Shown here piece by piece: positions 27,542 through 36,008 of a DNA stretch of 64,000 nucleotides; the first letter of the stretch is position 1, and the number at the start of each line of letters is the position of its first letter. This stretch comes from Acidicapsa dinghuensis (lineage in GTDB: Bacteria > Acidobacteriota > Terriglobia > Terriglobales > Acidobacteriaceae), in contig NZ_JAGSYH010000008.1 in assembly GCF_025685685.1 (NCBI RefSeq), positions 124,001-188,000 on the forward strand. The letters are read 5' to 3'. Made by a program: the position numbers and the translations under genes. The notes below the pieces were generated by a model. The model worked only from the letters and a program-made list of their open reading frames with translations. It made no database searches and had not been told where the DNA came from.

Positions 27542-27569
27542 GCCCCGTTCTCCTGAGTGAGGACGGGGC
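27542..27569 (+). terminator. Rho-independent terminator after the TonB-dependent receptor
   Basis: Stem GCCCCGT (27542-27548) with ACGGGGC (27563-27569) and a 14-base loop, followed by CTTTGTTACTTTG. An AAAACAAAA stretch precedes it, so it could also serve the convergent DUF885 gene. Confidence 0.8.
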
Positions 27570-27653
27570 CTTTGTTACTTTGTCTGCCATTGCAAATAGT
27601 CATGAATTGAAAACGGATTGCGTTCTTTTTCAATCCCGTGACGATAGCCGATG

Positions 27654-29432
27654 TTATTCACCCAACGCAGTAACAGGTTGAGCTTTAATCCACCGGTTGA
27701 TTCGCGCATCAAGCACATCGAGCGGAAGCGCGCCGCCTGAGAGAATTTCATCGTGGAATGCTTTCAGATCAAACTTAGTTCCCAACTGCTCTTTGGCCCG
27801 CTGACGCAGTTCGAGAATCTTCAGTTGGCCAAGCTTATAGCTGCACGCCTGTCCAGGACCGGCGATATAGCGGTCCGTCTCCGCCTGAATCGTAGGTTCA
27901 TCCACAGCATGCGAATCGCGCATGTACTGCACCACTTGATCGCGGCTCCAGCCCATATCGTGAATGCCTGTATCGACCACGAGGCGAACAGCGCGAAACA
28001 GTTCCGAGCGCAAACGCCCGTAATCTGAGCCTGGATCCTGATAAAAGCCAATCTCTTTACCAAGCTCTTCGGCATACAGTCCCCAGCCCTCGGTATACGC
28101 CGAGTTTCCACCATGCTTGCGAAACTCTGGCAAACCGGTCAGCGATTGCTGAATCGTAATCTGCAGATGATGTCCCGGAACACCCTCGTGGTAAGCGACA
28201 GCCTCATCATTAATGAAGCTCCGATGAGTAGGATCGGAAACAGCAACGGAAACGCGGCCGGGGCGTTTTCCATCCGGCGTTCCCCCCTGATAGTGCGTCG
28301 CAGCCGCAGCCTGGAAGGGCGGAATCGGTTCGACAGTAACCGCAGTCTTCGGCAGCAGATTAAACAGTTCAGGCAAACGCGGTTGCATCTGGGCGATGTA
28401 CTTGCGGAAATCATCGACGATCGCCTCTGCAGAAGCTGGCTGATACTTCGGATCATTCTCCACGTGATCGCGGAAGCTGGCTAGATCCTTATAGCCGTTC
28501 GCCTTGGCCAGAGCCGTCATCTCTCCAGTGATGCGATCAACCTCTTTCAGGCCAATCGCATGAATCTGCTCCGCCGTCAGGTCCGTCGTTGTAAAGCGGC
28601 GAAGCGTCGCCTGATAGCGGCGCTTTCCGCCTCCCAATGAATTGATCGAAAGCGTAGTACGCGCATACGGAATGTAGTTCGTGCGAATAAACTCAGCAAA
28701 CTGCCTGTAAGCCGGAAACACTTCCTTATCCACCGTGGCCGTAATTTCATCACTCAACCGTTTTTTGTCGGCATCGGAAAAACTGGCGGGAAACTTTTTT
28801 AGAGGAAGAACAAATGGGTTGGCCGTGATCACTCCCTCCGCCTGCCCGGGAATCTTCTCCGCGATAAAACGTACCGGCATCAGATGATCCTTCACCCCGG
28901 CAGTCAACACATCTTCCACCTGCTGGAACGCCTGGGGAATCTGGTGAAGACGGGAAATGTAGTCCTCATAATGCTTCACCGAGTCGAATGGCATCGAAAG
29001 CGGCATGTCCGCGAGATTGGCATGAATGCCTCCACCGCCGCCCGACGAGCTAAGTGGCATCTCGAACTCTTTCAGGTCGTAATCATCCACGCGCTGCTGC
29101 AGTTGACGCTGGAAGAGGTCATGCGAAATCAGATCCTGTTCAGGAAATCCACTCGAATCGATCGCCTTGATGCGCGCGAGATCTTCAACATCGCGTTGAT
29201 GACGGGCTGCGGAAGCAGCAAGCGAGTAATCGCCAAGCTGGTTGTTATACCGGTAGTCTCCCACCGCAGTCGCCAGCATCGGGCTCATCTTCAGGCTGGC
29301 CTGCCAGGCATCATCAAAGAGAGCGTTCTGTGCCGCCAGGCGCGAGGTCACAGAATCGGTTGCTTGCGTGAAAGCGACTTGAGACACAGCGGCCAGGACG
29401 AGAGCGGAGGCAACAAACAGGTTAGGACGCAT
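27654..29432 (-). CDS. DUF885 family exported metallopeptidase-like protein
   Basis: Protein of about 592 residues from ATG 29432, with signal peptide MRPNLFVASALVLAAVSQVAFTQA. It belongs to DUF885, whose members resemble zinc metallopeptidases. The motif YHEGVPGHHLQ (near residue 414) supplies an HExxH-like ligand pair (HEGVPGHH), and downstream Glu residues in YTEGWGLYAEELG can complete the site. The C-terminus ends DARINRWIKAQP, conserved in the family. Longer starts up to 29537 are open but lack a signal-peptide start. Substrate unknown; likely periplasmic. It diverges from the TetR gene 144 bases away. DUF885 proteins are common and multicopy in Acidobacteriota. Confidence 0.92.
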   Translation of the reverse strand: MRPNLFVASALVLAAVSQVAFTQATDSVTSRLAAQNALFDDAWQASLKMSPMLATAVGDYRYNNQLGDYSLAASAARHQRDVEDLARIKAIDSSGFPEQDLISHDLFQRQLQQRVDDYDLKEFEMPLSSSGGGGGIHANLADMPLSMPFDSVKHYEDYISRLHQIPQAFQQVEDVLTAGVKDHLMPVRFIAEKIPGQAEGVITANPFVLPLKKFPASFSDADKKRLSDEITATVDKEVFPAYRQFAEFIRTNYIPYARTTLSINSLGGGKRRYQATLRRFTTTDLTAEQIHAIGLKEVDRITGEMTALAKANGYKDLASFRDHVENDPKYQPASAEAIVDDFRKYIAQMQPRLPELFNLLPKTAVTVEPIPPFQAAAATHYQGGTPDGKRPGRVSVAVSDPTHRSFINDEAVAYHEGVPGHHLQITIQQSLTGLPEFRKHGGNSAYTEGWGLYAEELGKEIGFYQDPGSDYGRLRSELFRAVRLVVDTGIHDMGWSRDQVVQYMRDSHAVDEPTIQAETDRYIAGPGQACSYKLGQLKILELRQRAKEQLGTKFDLKAFHDEILSGGALPLDVLDARINRWIKAQPVTALGE

Positions 29433-29529
29433 GCGCACCAGCCTAGCAGAGCGGCTTGAGTTACAACCCGGAAACTTCATCACCACGCCAGAAACCTTTT
29501 CGCCTCTTCCGGAATCAGATAGGCTATGT

Positions 29530-29545
29530 GCGACCACTCGGTTTC
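29530..29545. promoter_or_regulatory. Candidate TetR operator (imperfect) ahead of the tetR gene
   Basis: GCGACC-ACTC-GGTTTC, an imperfect version of the GAGACC-N4-GGTCTC palindrome found before the MFS gene, with one mismatch per half-site. It lies 31 bases upstream of the TetR start, where an autoregulatory site would be expected. Confidence 0.4.
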
Positions 29546-29575
29546 TTTTCCGGGCACGTCTACCTGAAGGCAGCC

Positions 29576-30196
29576 ATGTTAGTCAGCATCTCCAAGGGTC
29601 AGGAAACCCGTCAACGCATCATTGCTGAGGCCGCAGCCATCTTCAATCAGCGCGGCTACGAACGCTGCTCGATCCAGACCATCATGGAAGCCACCGGCCT
29701 CGAAAAAGGCGGCATTTACCGTCACTTCGAAAGCAAAGAAGAGCTTGCAGCCGAAGCCTTCGATTTTGCCTGGCGCGCAACCACGGCCAAGCGTCGCCAA
29801 GGACTTGAATCGATCGCCAACCAGGCTGATCGCATCCAACAACACATCGCCAACTTCGCACACCGCGCAGGAATTCCCGGCGGATGCCCTTTGCTGAATA
29901 CCGCAGTCGACTCGGAAAATGGCAATCCCGTGCTTCGCGAACGCGTCCGCGCTGCTCTTGCTGACTGGCAGCAAATGATCGTAGACACTCTCGAATCCGG
30001 CAAAGCCGCTGGTACGATCCGCGTTTCTGTCGATTCTCTCCAGGCCGCCAATCACCTTATCGGCACGCTTGAGGGCGCCATGCTCGTCAAGCGAATCGGA
30101 CGCAACGAGCAGCCAATCCGGCAAGCGATCGAGCAACTTCACGCCTGGGTTGATTCTGAACTTCGCGCAACTGACTCTTTATCTTCGACGAATTGA
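29576..30196 (+). CDS. TetR/AcrR family regulator of the efflux cluster
   Basis: Transcriptional repressor of 206 residues. The N-terminal HTH (about 10-55) reads TRQRIIAEAAAIFNQRGYERCSIQTIMEATGLEKGGIYRHFESKEEL. The ligand-binding part carries GIPGGCPLLNTAVD with Cys104, a position close to redox-active Cys106 of E. coli NemR, so an electrophile- or drug-responsive switch is plausible (inference). ATG 29576 has GAAGG upstream; the frame is open to 29456. It is followed in the same direction by a DHA2 drug-efflux transporter and a DinB protein, making it the likely local repressor. Matching palindromes lie before this gene (29530) and before the transporter (30338). Confidence 0.88.
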   Translation: MLVSISKGQETRQRIIAEAAAIFNQRGYERCSIQTIMEATGLEKGGIYRHFESKEELAAEAFDFAWRATTAKRRQGLESIANQADRIQQHIANFAHRAGIPGGCPLLNTAVDSENGNPVLRERVRAALADWQQMIVDTLESGKAAGTIRVSVDSLQAANHLIGTLEGAMLVKRIGRNEQPIRQAIEQLHAWVDSELRATDSLSSTN

Positions 30197-30337
30197 CACA
30201 TGAACGAATCGACATTCCCTCCCGACTCATCTAAGCTTCATCGGTAGTCGGGCCCATTTTTCCTTCGACAATCGCAACTGGAAGCGCAATTTCAACAAAA
30301 AGCAAGAATCGCAGCCCCTGCCTGCTGCATCTTCAAC

Positions 30338-30358
30338 GAGACCGATTGGTCTCTTTTT
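30338..30358. promoter_or_regulatory. Perfect palindrome before the MFS gene: operator or short terminator
   Basis: GAGACC-GATT-GGTCTC is a perfect 6-base-arm palindrome (30338-30353) followed by TTTTT. It could be a weak intrinsic terminator of tetR, but the AGACC-N4-GGTCT core also resembles operators recalled for NemR- and LmrA-type TetR repressors. It lies 62 bases before the MFS start codon. Confidence 0.55.
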
Positions 30359-30414
30359 AGTTTTCATCGTTCGATTCTTCTATTTCCCCGCTTCTCCGAA
30401 CGAAAGGAATTTCA

Positions 30415-32076
30415 GTGGCAGACTCCGCCGTTCTCGATCCACCCAATCCAACGCGAATAGTCGCCAATCCCTCCGCTGCAATATCGCCTGCTGTTCCATC
30501 GGCCCGGCGCCCCATCAATCCCTGGGTCGTCGCTCTCACCGTGACACTGGCCACATTCATGGAGCTGCTCGATACCTCCATCGCCAACGTCTCGCTGCCC
30601 TACATCGCCGGCGGACTCGGCCGCAGTTTTGACGAAGTTACCTGGATCCTCACCACTTATCTCGTCGCCAACGCCGTCGTCCTGCCCATGAGCGCGTGGC
30701 TCAGCCGCGTCTTCGGCCGCAAGGCCTACTACATGGGCTGCGTTGCCCTCTTTACCGTCACCTCTCTCGGCTGTGGACTCGCCCCGAGCCTCGGCTTTCT
30801 ACTTCTTTGCCGCGTCCTTCAGGGCATCGGCGGCGGCGGTCTCGCACCGGTCGAGCAAGCCATCCTGGTCGACACCTTCCCAGCCAGCAAACGAGCCTCG
30901 GCTTTCGCACTTTACACCGTCGCCATCGTCACCGCACCAGCTATCGGCCCTGTTCTCGGCGGCTGGATCACCGACAATTACAATTGGCGCTGGGTCTTCC
31001 TCATTAATATCCCCATCGGTGCGCTCTCCATTTTTCTCACCAACCGCTTTGTCTCTGATCCACCGGCATTTGAGCAGGAGCGCAAGAGTCTCCGTGCATC
31101 GGGCGGTCTTCACATCGACGGCGTCGGTATCGCCCTGGTGGGCCTCGGCTCCGCCACTCTTGAGCTCTTCCTCGATCGCGGCCAGATCGACGACTGGTTC
31201 GGCTCCAGCTTCATCACCTGGATGTTCATCATCGCCGTTGTCTCCTGGTTTGTCGCGATCTGGTGGGAGCTTAATCAGCACGACCCGATCATCGACCTGC
31301 GTCTGCTCGCCAACCGCAATTTCACCATCTCCGTGATCTTCTACTTCATCTTCGGCGTCGGCCTCTTCGCCACGACCACGATGATCCCGCAGATCCTGCA
31401 ATCCCTCTACGGCTATCGCGCCATCGACGCTGGCCTTGTTCTCGGCCCCGGAGCATTCGTCATCACACTGCTTGCCCCCGTCGGTGCGCAACTCATCCAA
31501 CGCGGCATCGTGCATCCAAAGACACTGCTACTATTCAGCCTTGTCGTCGTCTTCGGCGCCATGATGTTCTACGCCAGCTTCAACCTGCAAACCGACTACA
31601 ACCACTACGCTCTCGCCCGCGCATTCCAGGGCCTGGGCTACGCTTTCTTCTTCGTGCCGATCTCAGTCATTGCCTATTCGCAACTTCGGCCTGACCAAAA
31701 CAATCGCGCCTCCAGCCTCACCAACCTTGCCCGCAATTGGGGTGGCAGCTTCGGCATCGCCTTTGTCACCGCCGCCAGCGAACGCCGCCAAAGCCTCCAC
31801 CAGACCCGCACCGGCGACACTCTCGCAGCGTCTTCGGGCGGGCTGCAGCAGGCAGTTCAGTCCACTGCGGCCTATCTGCACGCTCACGGCTATTCTCCCG
31901 CGGATTCACTCCAGGCCTCATATCTGCACTATTACCAACTGCTCGATGCCCAAACTCGTCTGCTCGGCTTCATGGATTGTTTCCGCGTCATCGGCCTGCT
32001 TACGATCGCGATGGTGCCGGTTGTCTTCTTCATCCGCAGCTTCAAGGTCAGTGGCAAACCATCGGGCGGCCATTGA
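30415..32076 (+). CDS. DHA2-family MFS efflux transporter (EmrB/QacA type)
   Basis: Membrane transporter of 553 residues with about 14 hydrophobic segments, the DHA2 layout. Motif D1 appears in the first segment (FMELLDTSIANVSLPYIAGGL), a motif-A-like loop in SRVFGRKAYYMGC, and the antiporter motif C in APAIGPVLGGWI. These are hallmarks of proton-driven drug exporters such as EmrB. GTG start at 30415 with AAAGGAA upstream. The cytoplasmic N-terminus is long and Pro/Ala rich. No EmrA-type adaptor gene is adjacent, so it may work alone or with components elsewhere. Control by the upstream TetR is likely. Confidence 0.93.
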   Translation: MADSAVLDPPNPTRIVANPSAAISPAVPSARRPINPWVVALTVTLATFMELLDTSIANVSLPYIAGGLGRSFDEVTWILTTYLVANAVVLPMSAWLSRVFGRKAYYMGCVALFTVTSLGCGLAPSLGFLLLCRVLQGIGGGGLAPVEQAILVDTFPASKRASAFALYTVAIVTAPAIGPVLGGWITDNYNWRWVFLINIPIGALSIFLTNRFVSDPPAFEQERKSLRASGGLHIDGVGIALVGLGSATLELFLDRGQIDDWFGSSFITWMFIIAVVSWFVAIWWELNQHDPIIDLRLLANRNFTISVIFYFIFGVGLFATTTMIPQILQSLYGYRAIDAGLVLGPGAFVITLLAPVGAQLIQRGIVHPKTLLLFSLVVVFGAMMFYASFNLQTDYNHYALARAFQGLGYAFFFVPISVIAYSQLRPDQNNRASSLTNLARNWGGSFGIAFVTAASERRQSLHQTRTGDTLAASSGGLQQAVQSTAAYLHAHGYSPADSLQASYLHYYQLLDAQTRLLGFMDCFRVIGLLTIAMVPVVFFIRSFKVSGKPSGGH

Positions 32077-32119
32077 TCCGCTAGCAACCTCTAACCGCTC
32101 CTACCCGGAAAGGATCATC

Positions 32120-32608
32120 ATGACCGCAACCGCCGAATCGCTCTTCGTTACCGTCGCGCTCAAGAGCTGGGATGTCTGGCTCACCCGTCTCGACAAAATC
32201 CTCGACGCTCTTACCGATGAACAGCTCGAGAGTCCGGTCGTTCCCGGCCGCAACCGCGCCTTTTACATCTACGGTCACCTCATTGCCGTCAACGACAGCA
32301 TGATTCCTCAGCTTCGCCTGGGAGATCCCTTGTTCCCTGAGTTTGCCGAAACCTTCATCAAACAGCCTGACCGCGCAGCAACGATTTATCCAACCACCAT
32401 TCAACTCCGTCAATCGTGGAAAGACTTGAACAGGCAACTGTCTGAGCTTCTGCCCCAGCTGTCACCCACTGCATGGCTAGAGCGCCACGCCACCGTAAGC
32501 GAAGAAGATTTCGCGAAAGAGCCTCACCGCAACCGTCTGGCAGTCCTGCTCAGTCGGACCAGCCATCTCTCCTACCACCTTGGACAGCTGCAACTGCGTG
32601 AAAAATAA
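32120..32608 (+). CDS. DinB-family protein
   Basis: Protein of 162 residues of the DinB/YfiT-like four-helix metal-binding fold. Candidate ligands are the His in YIYGHLIAVND and the His pair in TSHLSYHLGQLQ, spaced as in DinB proteins. Members often act as thiol (bacillithiol or mycothiol) transferases or as detoxification enzymes. ATG 32120 has AAAGGATC immediately upstream. It lies 43 bases after the MFS gene and so is probably the third member of a TetR-efflux-DinB operon. That suggests a shared role in resisting a toxic compound (inference). Confidence 0.85.
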   Translation: MTATAESLFVTVALKSWDVWLTRLDKILDALTDEQLESPVVPGRNRAFYIYGHLIAVNDSMIPQLRLGDPLFPEFAETFIKQPDRAATIYPTTIQLRQSWKDLNRQLSELLPQLSPTAWLERHATVSEEDFAKEPHRNRLAVLLSRTSHLSYHLGQLQLREK

Positions 32609-32633
32609 GCATCAGATGACAGCAGAAGCATAA

Positions 32634-32662
32634 CAATTGATTATCTAATTATAATTCAATTG
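32634..32662. repeat. AT-rich inverted repeat between convergent genes
   Basis: CAATTGA (32634-32640) and TCAATTG (32656-32662) form perfect seven-base arms around a 15-base AT-only-like spacer. The surrounding 147-base gap (32609-32755) is much richer in A and T than the neighbouring genes. It lies between the convergent DinB and Lgt-like genes. A further short repeat TTGAC/GTCAA follows at 32690-32707. Confidence 0.45.
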
Positions 32663-32755
32663 GTTACCAACATAAATCAAAAGCATCACTTGACATGAAA
32701 ACGTCAATTGTTGCTGATTATGGTTCCACGCCTCCTGCGGGGTCTCGCAAGAGAC

Positions 32756-33586
32756 TCACGCAGGGCCGGCAGCCTCTTCCGGGCTCTCAGGAGCCGTCTT
32801 TCGACGCCGCATCGCCAGCCAGATCAGTGCCGCCCCGGCAATCACCGATCCAACACTCGCCAATTGTGCATTCGATAAGCCAAACAGAATCCGTGGATTA
32901 CGCCGGATAAATTCAACTAAAAAACGAGCTAGTCCAGTCCAAAGCAAATATTCGCCTACAACTTCCCCAATAGGCAGATGCCGGCTTGCCCGTTTCCAAA
33001 GCCACCACGCGATCAGAAGCCCGACTATACATTCGTACAACGGCGTCGGATGCACCCGCACTCCCGGCGGCGTCGGATCGATTCCGTTCGGAAATCCCAT
33101 CGCCCAGGGCAGCTTGCTCGGGACCCCATAATCGCCATCGCCCGAGGTCAGGCAGCCGATTCGGCCGATCGCATATCCTACCGCGGCCGCCGGCGAAGCC
33201 AGATCCAGCATCCGAAGCGCGCTCAACCCCGCTTTTTTGCCTTGAATAATCAGCGCCAGAATGCCGCCCACCAGGCCGCCAAACCAGGCAAACCCGCCAG
33301 TCGAAATCAGCGCCCGCCAGCCGTCGATCTGAAACTCCTCCGGGGTATCGATCACATGCCAGAGCTTCGCGCCGATAATTCCAGCCACCACCGACAACGC
33401 CACAATACCCAGCGCATCCGCCTCGATGTGCTCCCTCTGGAAGCTCTTGTGCAGCACCCACGCCCCACAAATCGTCGCCACCCAGAGCATCAGGCCAAAG
33501 GTCGGCACATCCCACGGTCCGACCGGGATTACACTGCTGCCAAAGTGCAGCACAAAATGAATTCCAATGTGGATATACGGCAGCAT
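32756..33586 (-). CDS. Prolipoprotein diacylglyceryl transferase-like protein (Lgt family)
   Basis: Polytopic membrane protein of 276 residues with about seven hydrophobic segments, matching the Lgt family. Lgt transfers diacylglycerol from phosphatidylglycerol to the lipobox Cys of prolipoproteins. The signature region reads GRIGCLTSGDGDYG (141-154) where E. coli has GRIGNF followed by Asn and Glu, and the segment holding catalytic His103 in E. coli reads GFAWFGGLVGG here, without His. The C-terminal FLVEFIRRNPR is retained. These changes suggest either a divergent Lgt class or a paralogue, so I withhold the symbol. It lies 55 bases downstream of the RetSat-like oxidoreductase on the same strand. 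Confidence 0.75.
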   Translation of the reverse strand: MLPYIHIGIHFVLHFGSSVIPVGPWDVPTFGLMLWVATICGAWVLHKSFQREHIEADALGIVALSVVAGIIGAKLWHVIDTPEEFQIDGWRALISTGGFAWFGGLVGGILALIIQGKKAGLSALRMLDLASPAAAVGYAIGRIGCLTSGDGDYGVPSKLPWAMGFPNGIDPTPPGVRVHPTPLYECIVGLLIAWWLWKRASRHLPIGEVVGEYLLWTGLARFLVEFIRRNPRILFGLSNAQLASVGSVIAGAALIWLAMRRRKTAPESPEEAAGPA

Positions 33587-33641
33587 TCTCTATCGAGTAT
33601 AGACGTCGCGTCCTTCCTCCCGGCTTCTCTTCATTCCTCGC

Positions 33642-35237
33642 TCATCCCACCCGCGATTTGTGAACTGTCGATATAAGATTCCTCCCCATGGCCACCGAGG
33701 CGCAGACCACCCCGCCATAGAGCGCTCCGACCACCCCAAGGCTCGCCACATCCTGCCCGGTCAGAAACAGCCCGCGAACCGGCGTCCGCGCTCCCAGCTC
33801 GCGCAACGCAAATCGCTCCGGTGTCGCTGCCACGCCATATATCTCACCATGCCCATAGTTCATAAAGTGCCGCGTCGTCACCGGTGTCGATAGCTCCGCA
33901 TGCGTCACATTGCCCTGCACCGCTGGAACCTGCCGCTCCAGCTCAGCCATCAGCCGGTCAGCAACCCTCCGTTTCAGAGCGTCATAGTCCTCGCCACGCC
34001 GCTTCCACTTAGACTCCGCCCAGCGTGCAAACGCAGCATATGGAGCCATCGTGATCGCCTCTACCGTGCTGTGCCCCGGACACCGTTCCTGAAACGACGG
34101 ATCTTTCGAGGAAGGAAACGACAAATACACCCCCGGAAACGGCGCTTCGACATCCTTCGCAAATCGCCGCACGTTCGCATCGTGATCCAGCGATGGATAC
34201 ACCCACAGATTCGTGCCCTTGAGCCCCAGCTCCGCGTCAGTCTTCGCAAGTCCCACATACAGACTCAAATGCGCCGTTGACGGAGCCAGCTTCCGCAACC
34301 CAGCCCGCAAACCCTCCAGCGCCAGAAGGTCGCCCGGCAGCAGCCGCTCAATGGTATTCACCGCACCCGCATCACTGATCACCAGCGGCGCAAGAAACTC
34401 CCGCCCATCTTTCATCCGCACACCGGCAGCTTTGCCTTGCTCCAGCAGAATCTCCGTAACCTCTGCCCCCGTCACCACCGCCCCGCCGCGTTGCTGAATC
34501 TGTGCAGCCATTGCCCGCGCAATCGTCCCGGCTCCGCCCACGGGATAACTCGCCCCGCCAAAATAGTGCTCTGCAATCGTGGCATGCACGGCAAAGCTGC
34601 TCTCTGCCGGAGGCAGCCCATAGTCTCCCCACTGCGCCATAAGCACCCCGGCCAACTCCGGATTCTTCGTAATCCCCGCCATCACCTCCGCTGTCGTCCG
34701 GCGAGCCCAGCGCAGATATGGCATCCGCATCAGCCCACCTGCAAGCTTCGCAATCACCCCCGGCACAGCTTTTTCCGCGTAATACAGCCCGCTCGCCCGA
34801 TTGCAGGCCATCACGGCCCCGATATACCGGTCAATCGCATCTGTCTCGCCCGGGAAATAACCCTTCATCCCCTCCCGAAATCGCTCCAGTCCCGCCACAA
34901 AATCAAACCGGCGATCACTCACGATCACCCGGTCATACACTTCCGGCATCGGCTCCCATGCCACCTGCCCGGCAGTTACATGATCAAAGGCCCGCCGCAC
35001 ATTCGAACCACTATCCATCTGCCCGATATAGTGCAACCCCACATCCCACTCATATCCAGGCCTGTTGAAAGTATGCGTAAACCCGCCCGCCTCATAGTGC
35101 CGTTCCAGCACCAGCGCCCGTTTACCGGCATGAACAGCCAGCAGCACCGCAGCCGTAAGACCGCCAATCCCCGAACCGATAATGATTGCATCCCACGCTT
35201 CCTCCAGCTTCGCCTGCCTGTATCCGATCACAGCCAT
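33642..35237 (-). CDS. CrtI/RetSat-like FAD-dependent oxidoreductase
   Basis: Flavoprotein of 531 residues of the phytoene desaturase / all-trans-retinol 13,14-reductase family. The N-terminus has the FAD-binding fold AIIIGSGIGGLTAAVLLA (18-35) followed by ERHYEAGGFTHTFNRPGYEWDVGLHYIG, the RetSat-like GG-motif. The C-terminus has LFLTGQDVASLGVVGALYGGV, the second dinucleotide-binding signature. Substrate is likely a polyene or lipid but cannot be assigned. It diverges from a TetR regulator across a gap holding two palindromic operators, so control by that TetR is very likely. The Lgt-like gene follows downstream. Confidence 0.88.
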   Translation of the reverse strand: MAVIGYRQAKLEEAWDAIIIGSGIGGLTAAVLLAVHAGKRALVLERHYEAGGFTHTFNRPGYEWDVGLHYIGQMDSGSNVRRAFDHVTAGQVAWEPMPEVYDRVIVSDRRFDFVAGLERFREGMKGYFPGETDAIDRYIGAVMACNRASGLYYAEKAVPGVIAKLAGGLMRMPYLRWARRTTAEVMAGITKNPELAGVLMAQWGDYGLPPAESSFAVHATIAEHYFGGASYPVGGAGTIARAMAAQIQQRGGAVVTGAEVTEILLEQGKAAGVRMKDGREFLAPLVISDAGAVNTIERLLPGDLLALEGLRAGLRKLAPSTAHLSLYVGLAKTDAELGLKGTNLWVYPSLDHDANVRRFAKDVEAPFPGVYLSFPSSKDPSFQERCPGHSTVEAITMAPYAAFARWAESKWKRRGEDYDALKRRVADRLMAELERQVPAVQGNVTHAELSTPVTTRHFMNYGHGEIYGVAATPERFALRELGARTPVRGLFLTGQDVASLGVVGALYGGVVCASVAMGRNLISTVHKSRVG

Positions 35238-35276
35238 CGCCCACCTCCGCAGCAGATTTCATCGGCATCAACCGGC

Positions 35277-35331
35277 AATGTTGACATCGACAACATCAAG
35301 CTATTTCAGAAATGTTGCGCATGTCAACATT
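35277..35331. promoter_or_regulatory. Duplicated operator between oxidoreductase and TetR genes
   Basis: Two copies of the same inverted repeat. Site 1 is AATGTTG-N7-CAACATC (35277-35297), one base short of perfect. Site 2 is AATGTTG-N7-CAACATT (35311-35331), perfect. Their centres are 34 bases apart. They sit between the divergent starts at 35237 and 35351, with site 2 within 20 bases of the TetR start codon. This is the classical placement for an autoregulated TetR repressor. Confidence 0.8.
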
Positions 35332-35350
35332 GATCTGTTAAAACTTTCTC

Positions 35351-35974
35351 GTGATCCCCAAAAAACAGATCGACACGCCCTACCACCATCCAAATCTGCG
35401 CCAGGCACTTCTCAATGCCGCCGTCACTCTCGTCGGCGAAGTCGGTCCACGCGCCTTCACTCTGCGCGAAGTCGCCCGCCGCGCTGGCGTCTCTCACAAC
35501 GCTCCCTACCGTCATTTCACGAGCAAAGATGACCTCCTAACCACCGTTGCAATCGAGGGCTTCGAGCGCCTCACGCGAACTATGCTCGCCAACCAGGGCA
35601 GCACCGCATCCCCTTCAAAACGCCTCATACTCGCCGGTTGCGGATACGTGGAGTTCGCCCTGAAGTGGCCCAATCACTTTGCAATCATGTTTGACTCAGG
35701 GGCAGCTCCACCGAATGTAGACTGCACTCCAGCCAATGCAGGAGAAGAAGCCTTCCGCGTCCTCCTAGACAGCATCATCGCCGCCCAGCAATCCGGTGAC
35801 CTGCCACCAGGCGATCCCATGCCCCACGCCTTCACCGCATGGTCTCTCGTTCACGGAATCGCCAAGCTCGCCATCGGCGGCAACCTGCCAATGGATCACG
35901 ATGCCATCCTCAACTTCACATCCATTGCCGCCCTGCGCATGCTCACCCCGCATTCTGACCGTGCGAAAAGTTGA
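35351..35974 (+). CDS. TetR/AcrR family regulator divergent from the oxidoreductase
   Basis: Repressor-type regulator of 207 residues. The HTH region (about 15-60) reads LRQALLNAAVTLVGEVGPRAFTLREVARRAGVSHNAPYRHFTSKDDLL, and a WHG-type ligand-binding domain follows, as in regulators containing a TetR_C_13-like C-terminus. Start is GTG at 35351, with little ribosome-binding sequence visible upstream because operator site 2 occupies that position. It is divergent from the CrtI/RetSat-like gene and should bind the paired AATGTTG-N7-CAACATT sites. The inducer may be a fatty acid or polyene related to the oxidoreductase substrate (inference). Confidence 0.9.
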   Translation: MIPKKQIDTPYHHPNLRQALLNAAVTLVGEVGPRAFTLREVARRAGVSHNAPYRHFTSKDDLLTTVAIEGFERLTRTMLANQGSTASPSKRLILAGCGYVEFALKWPNHFAIMFDSGAAPPNVDCTPANAGEEAFRVLLDSIIAAQQSGDLPPGDPMPHAFTAWSLVHGIAKLAIGGNLPMDHDAILNFTSIAALRMLTPHSDRAKS

Positions 35975-36008
35975 CCTCCCCACAGCCCCGCAGGTGATAC
36001 TACTTTTC

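Noticed and set aside
31670..32119. Upstream extension of the DinB frame
   Set aside because: It lies inside the MFS gene in another frame; ATG 32120 with AAAGGATC is the natural start.
35796..36008. Upstream extension of hpt
   Set aside because: Overlaps the TetR gene in another frame; the internal ATG gives the normal enzyme start.
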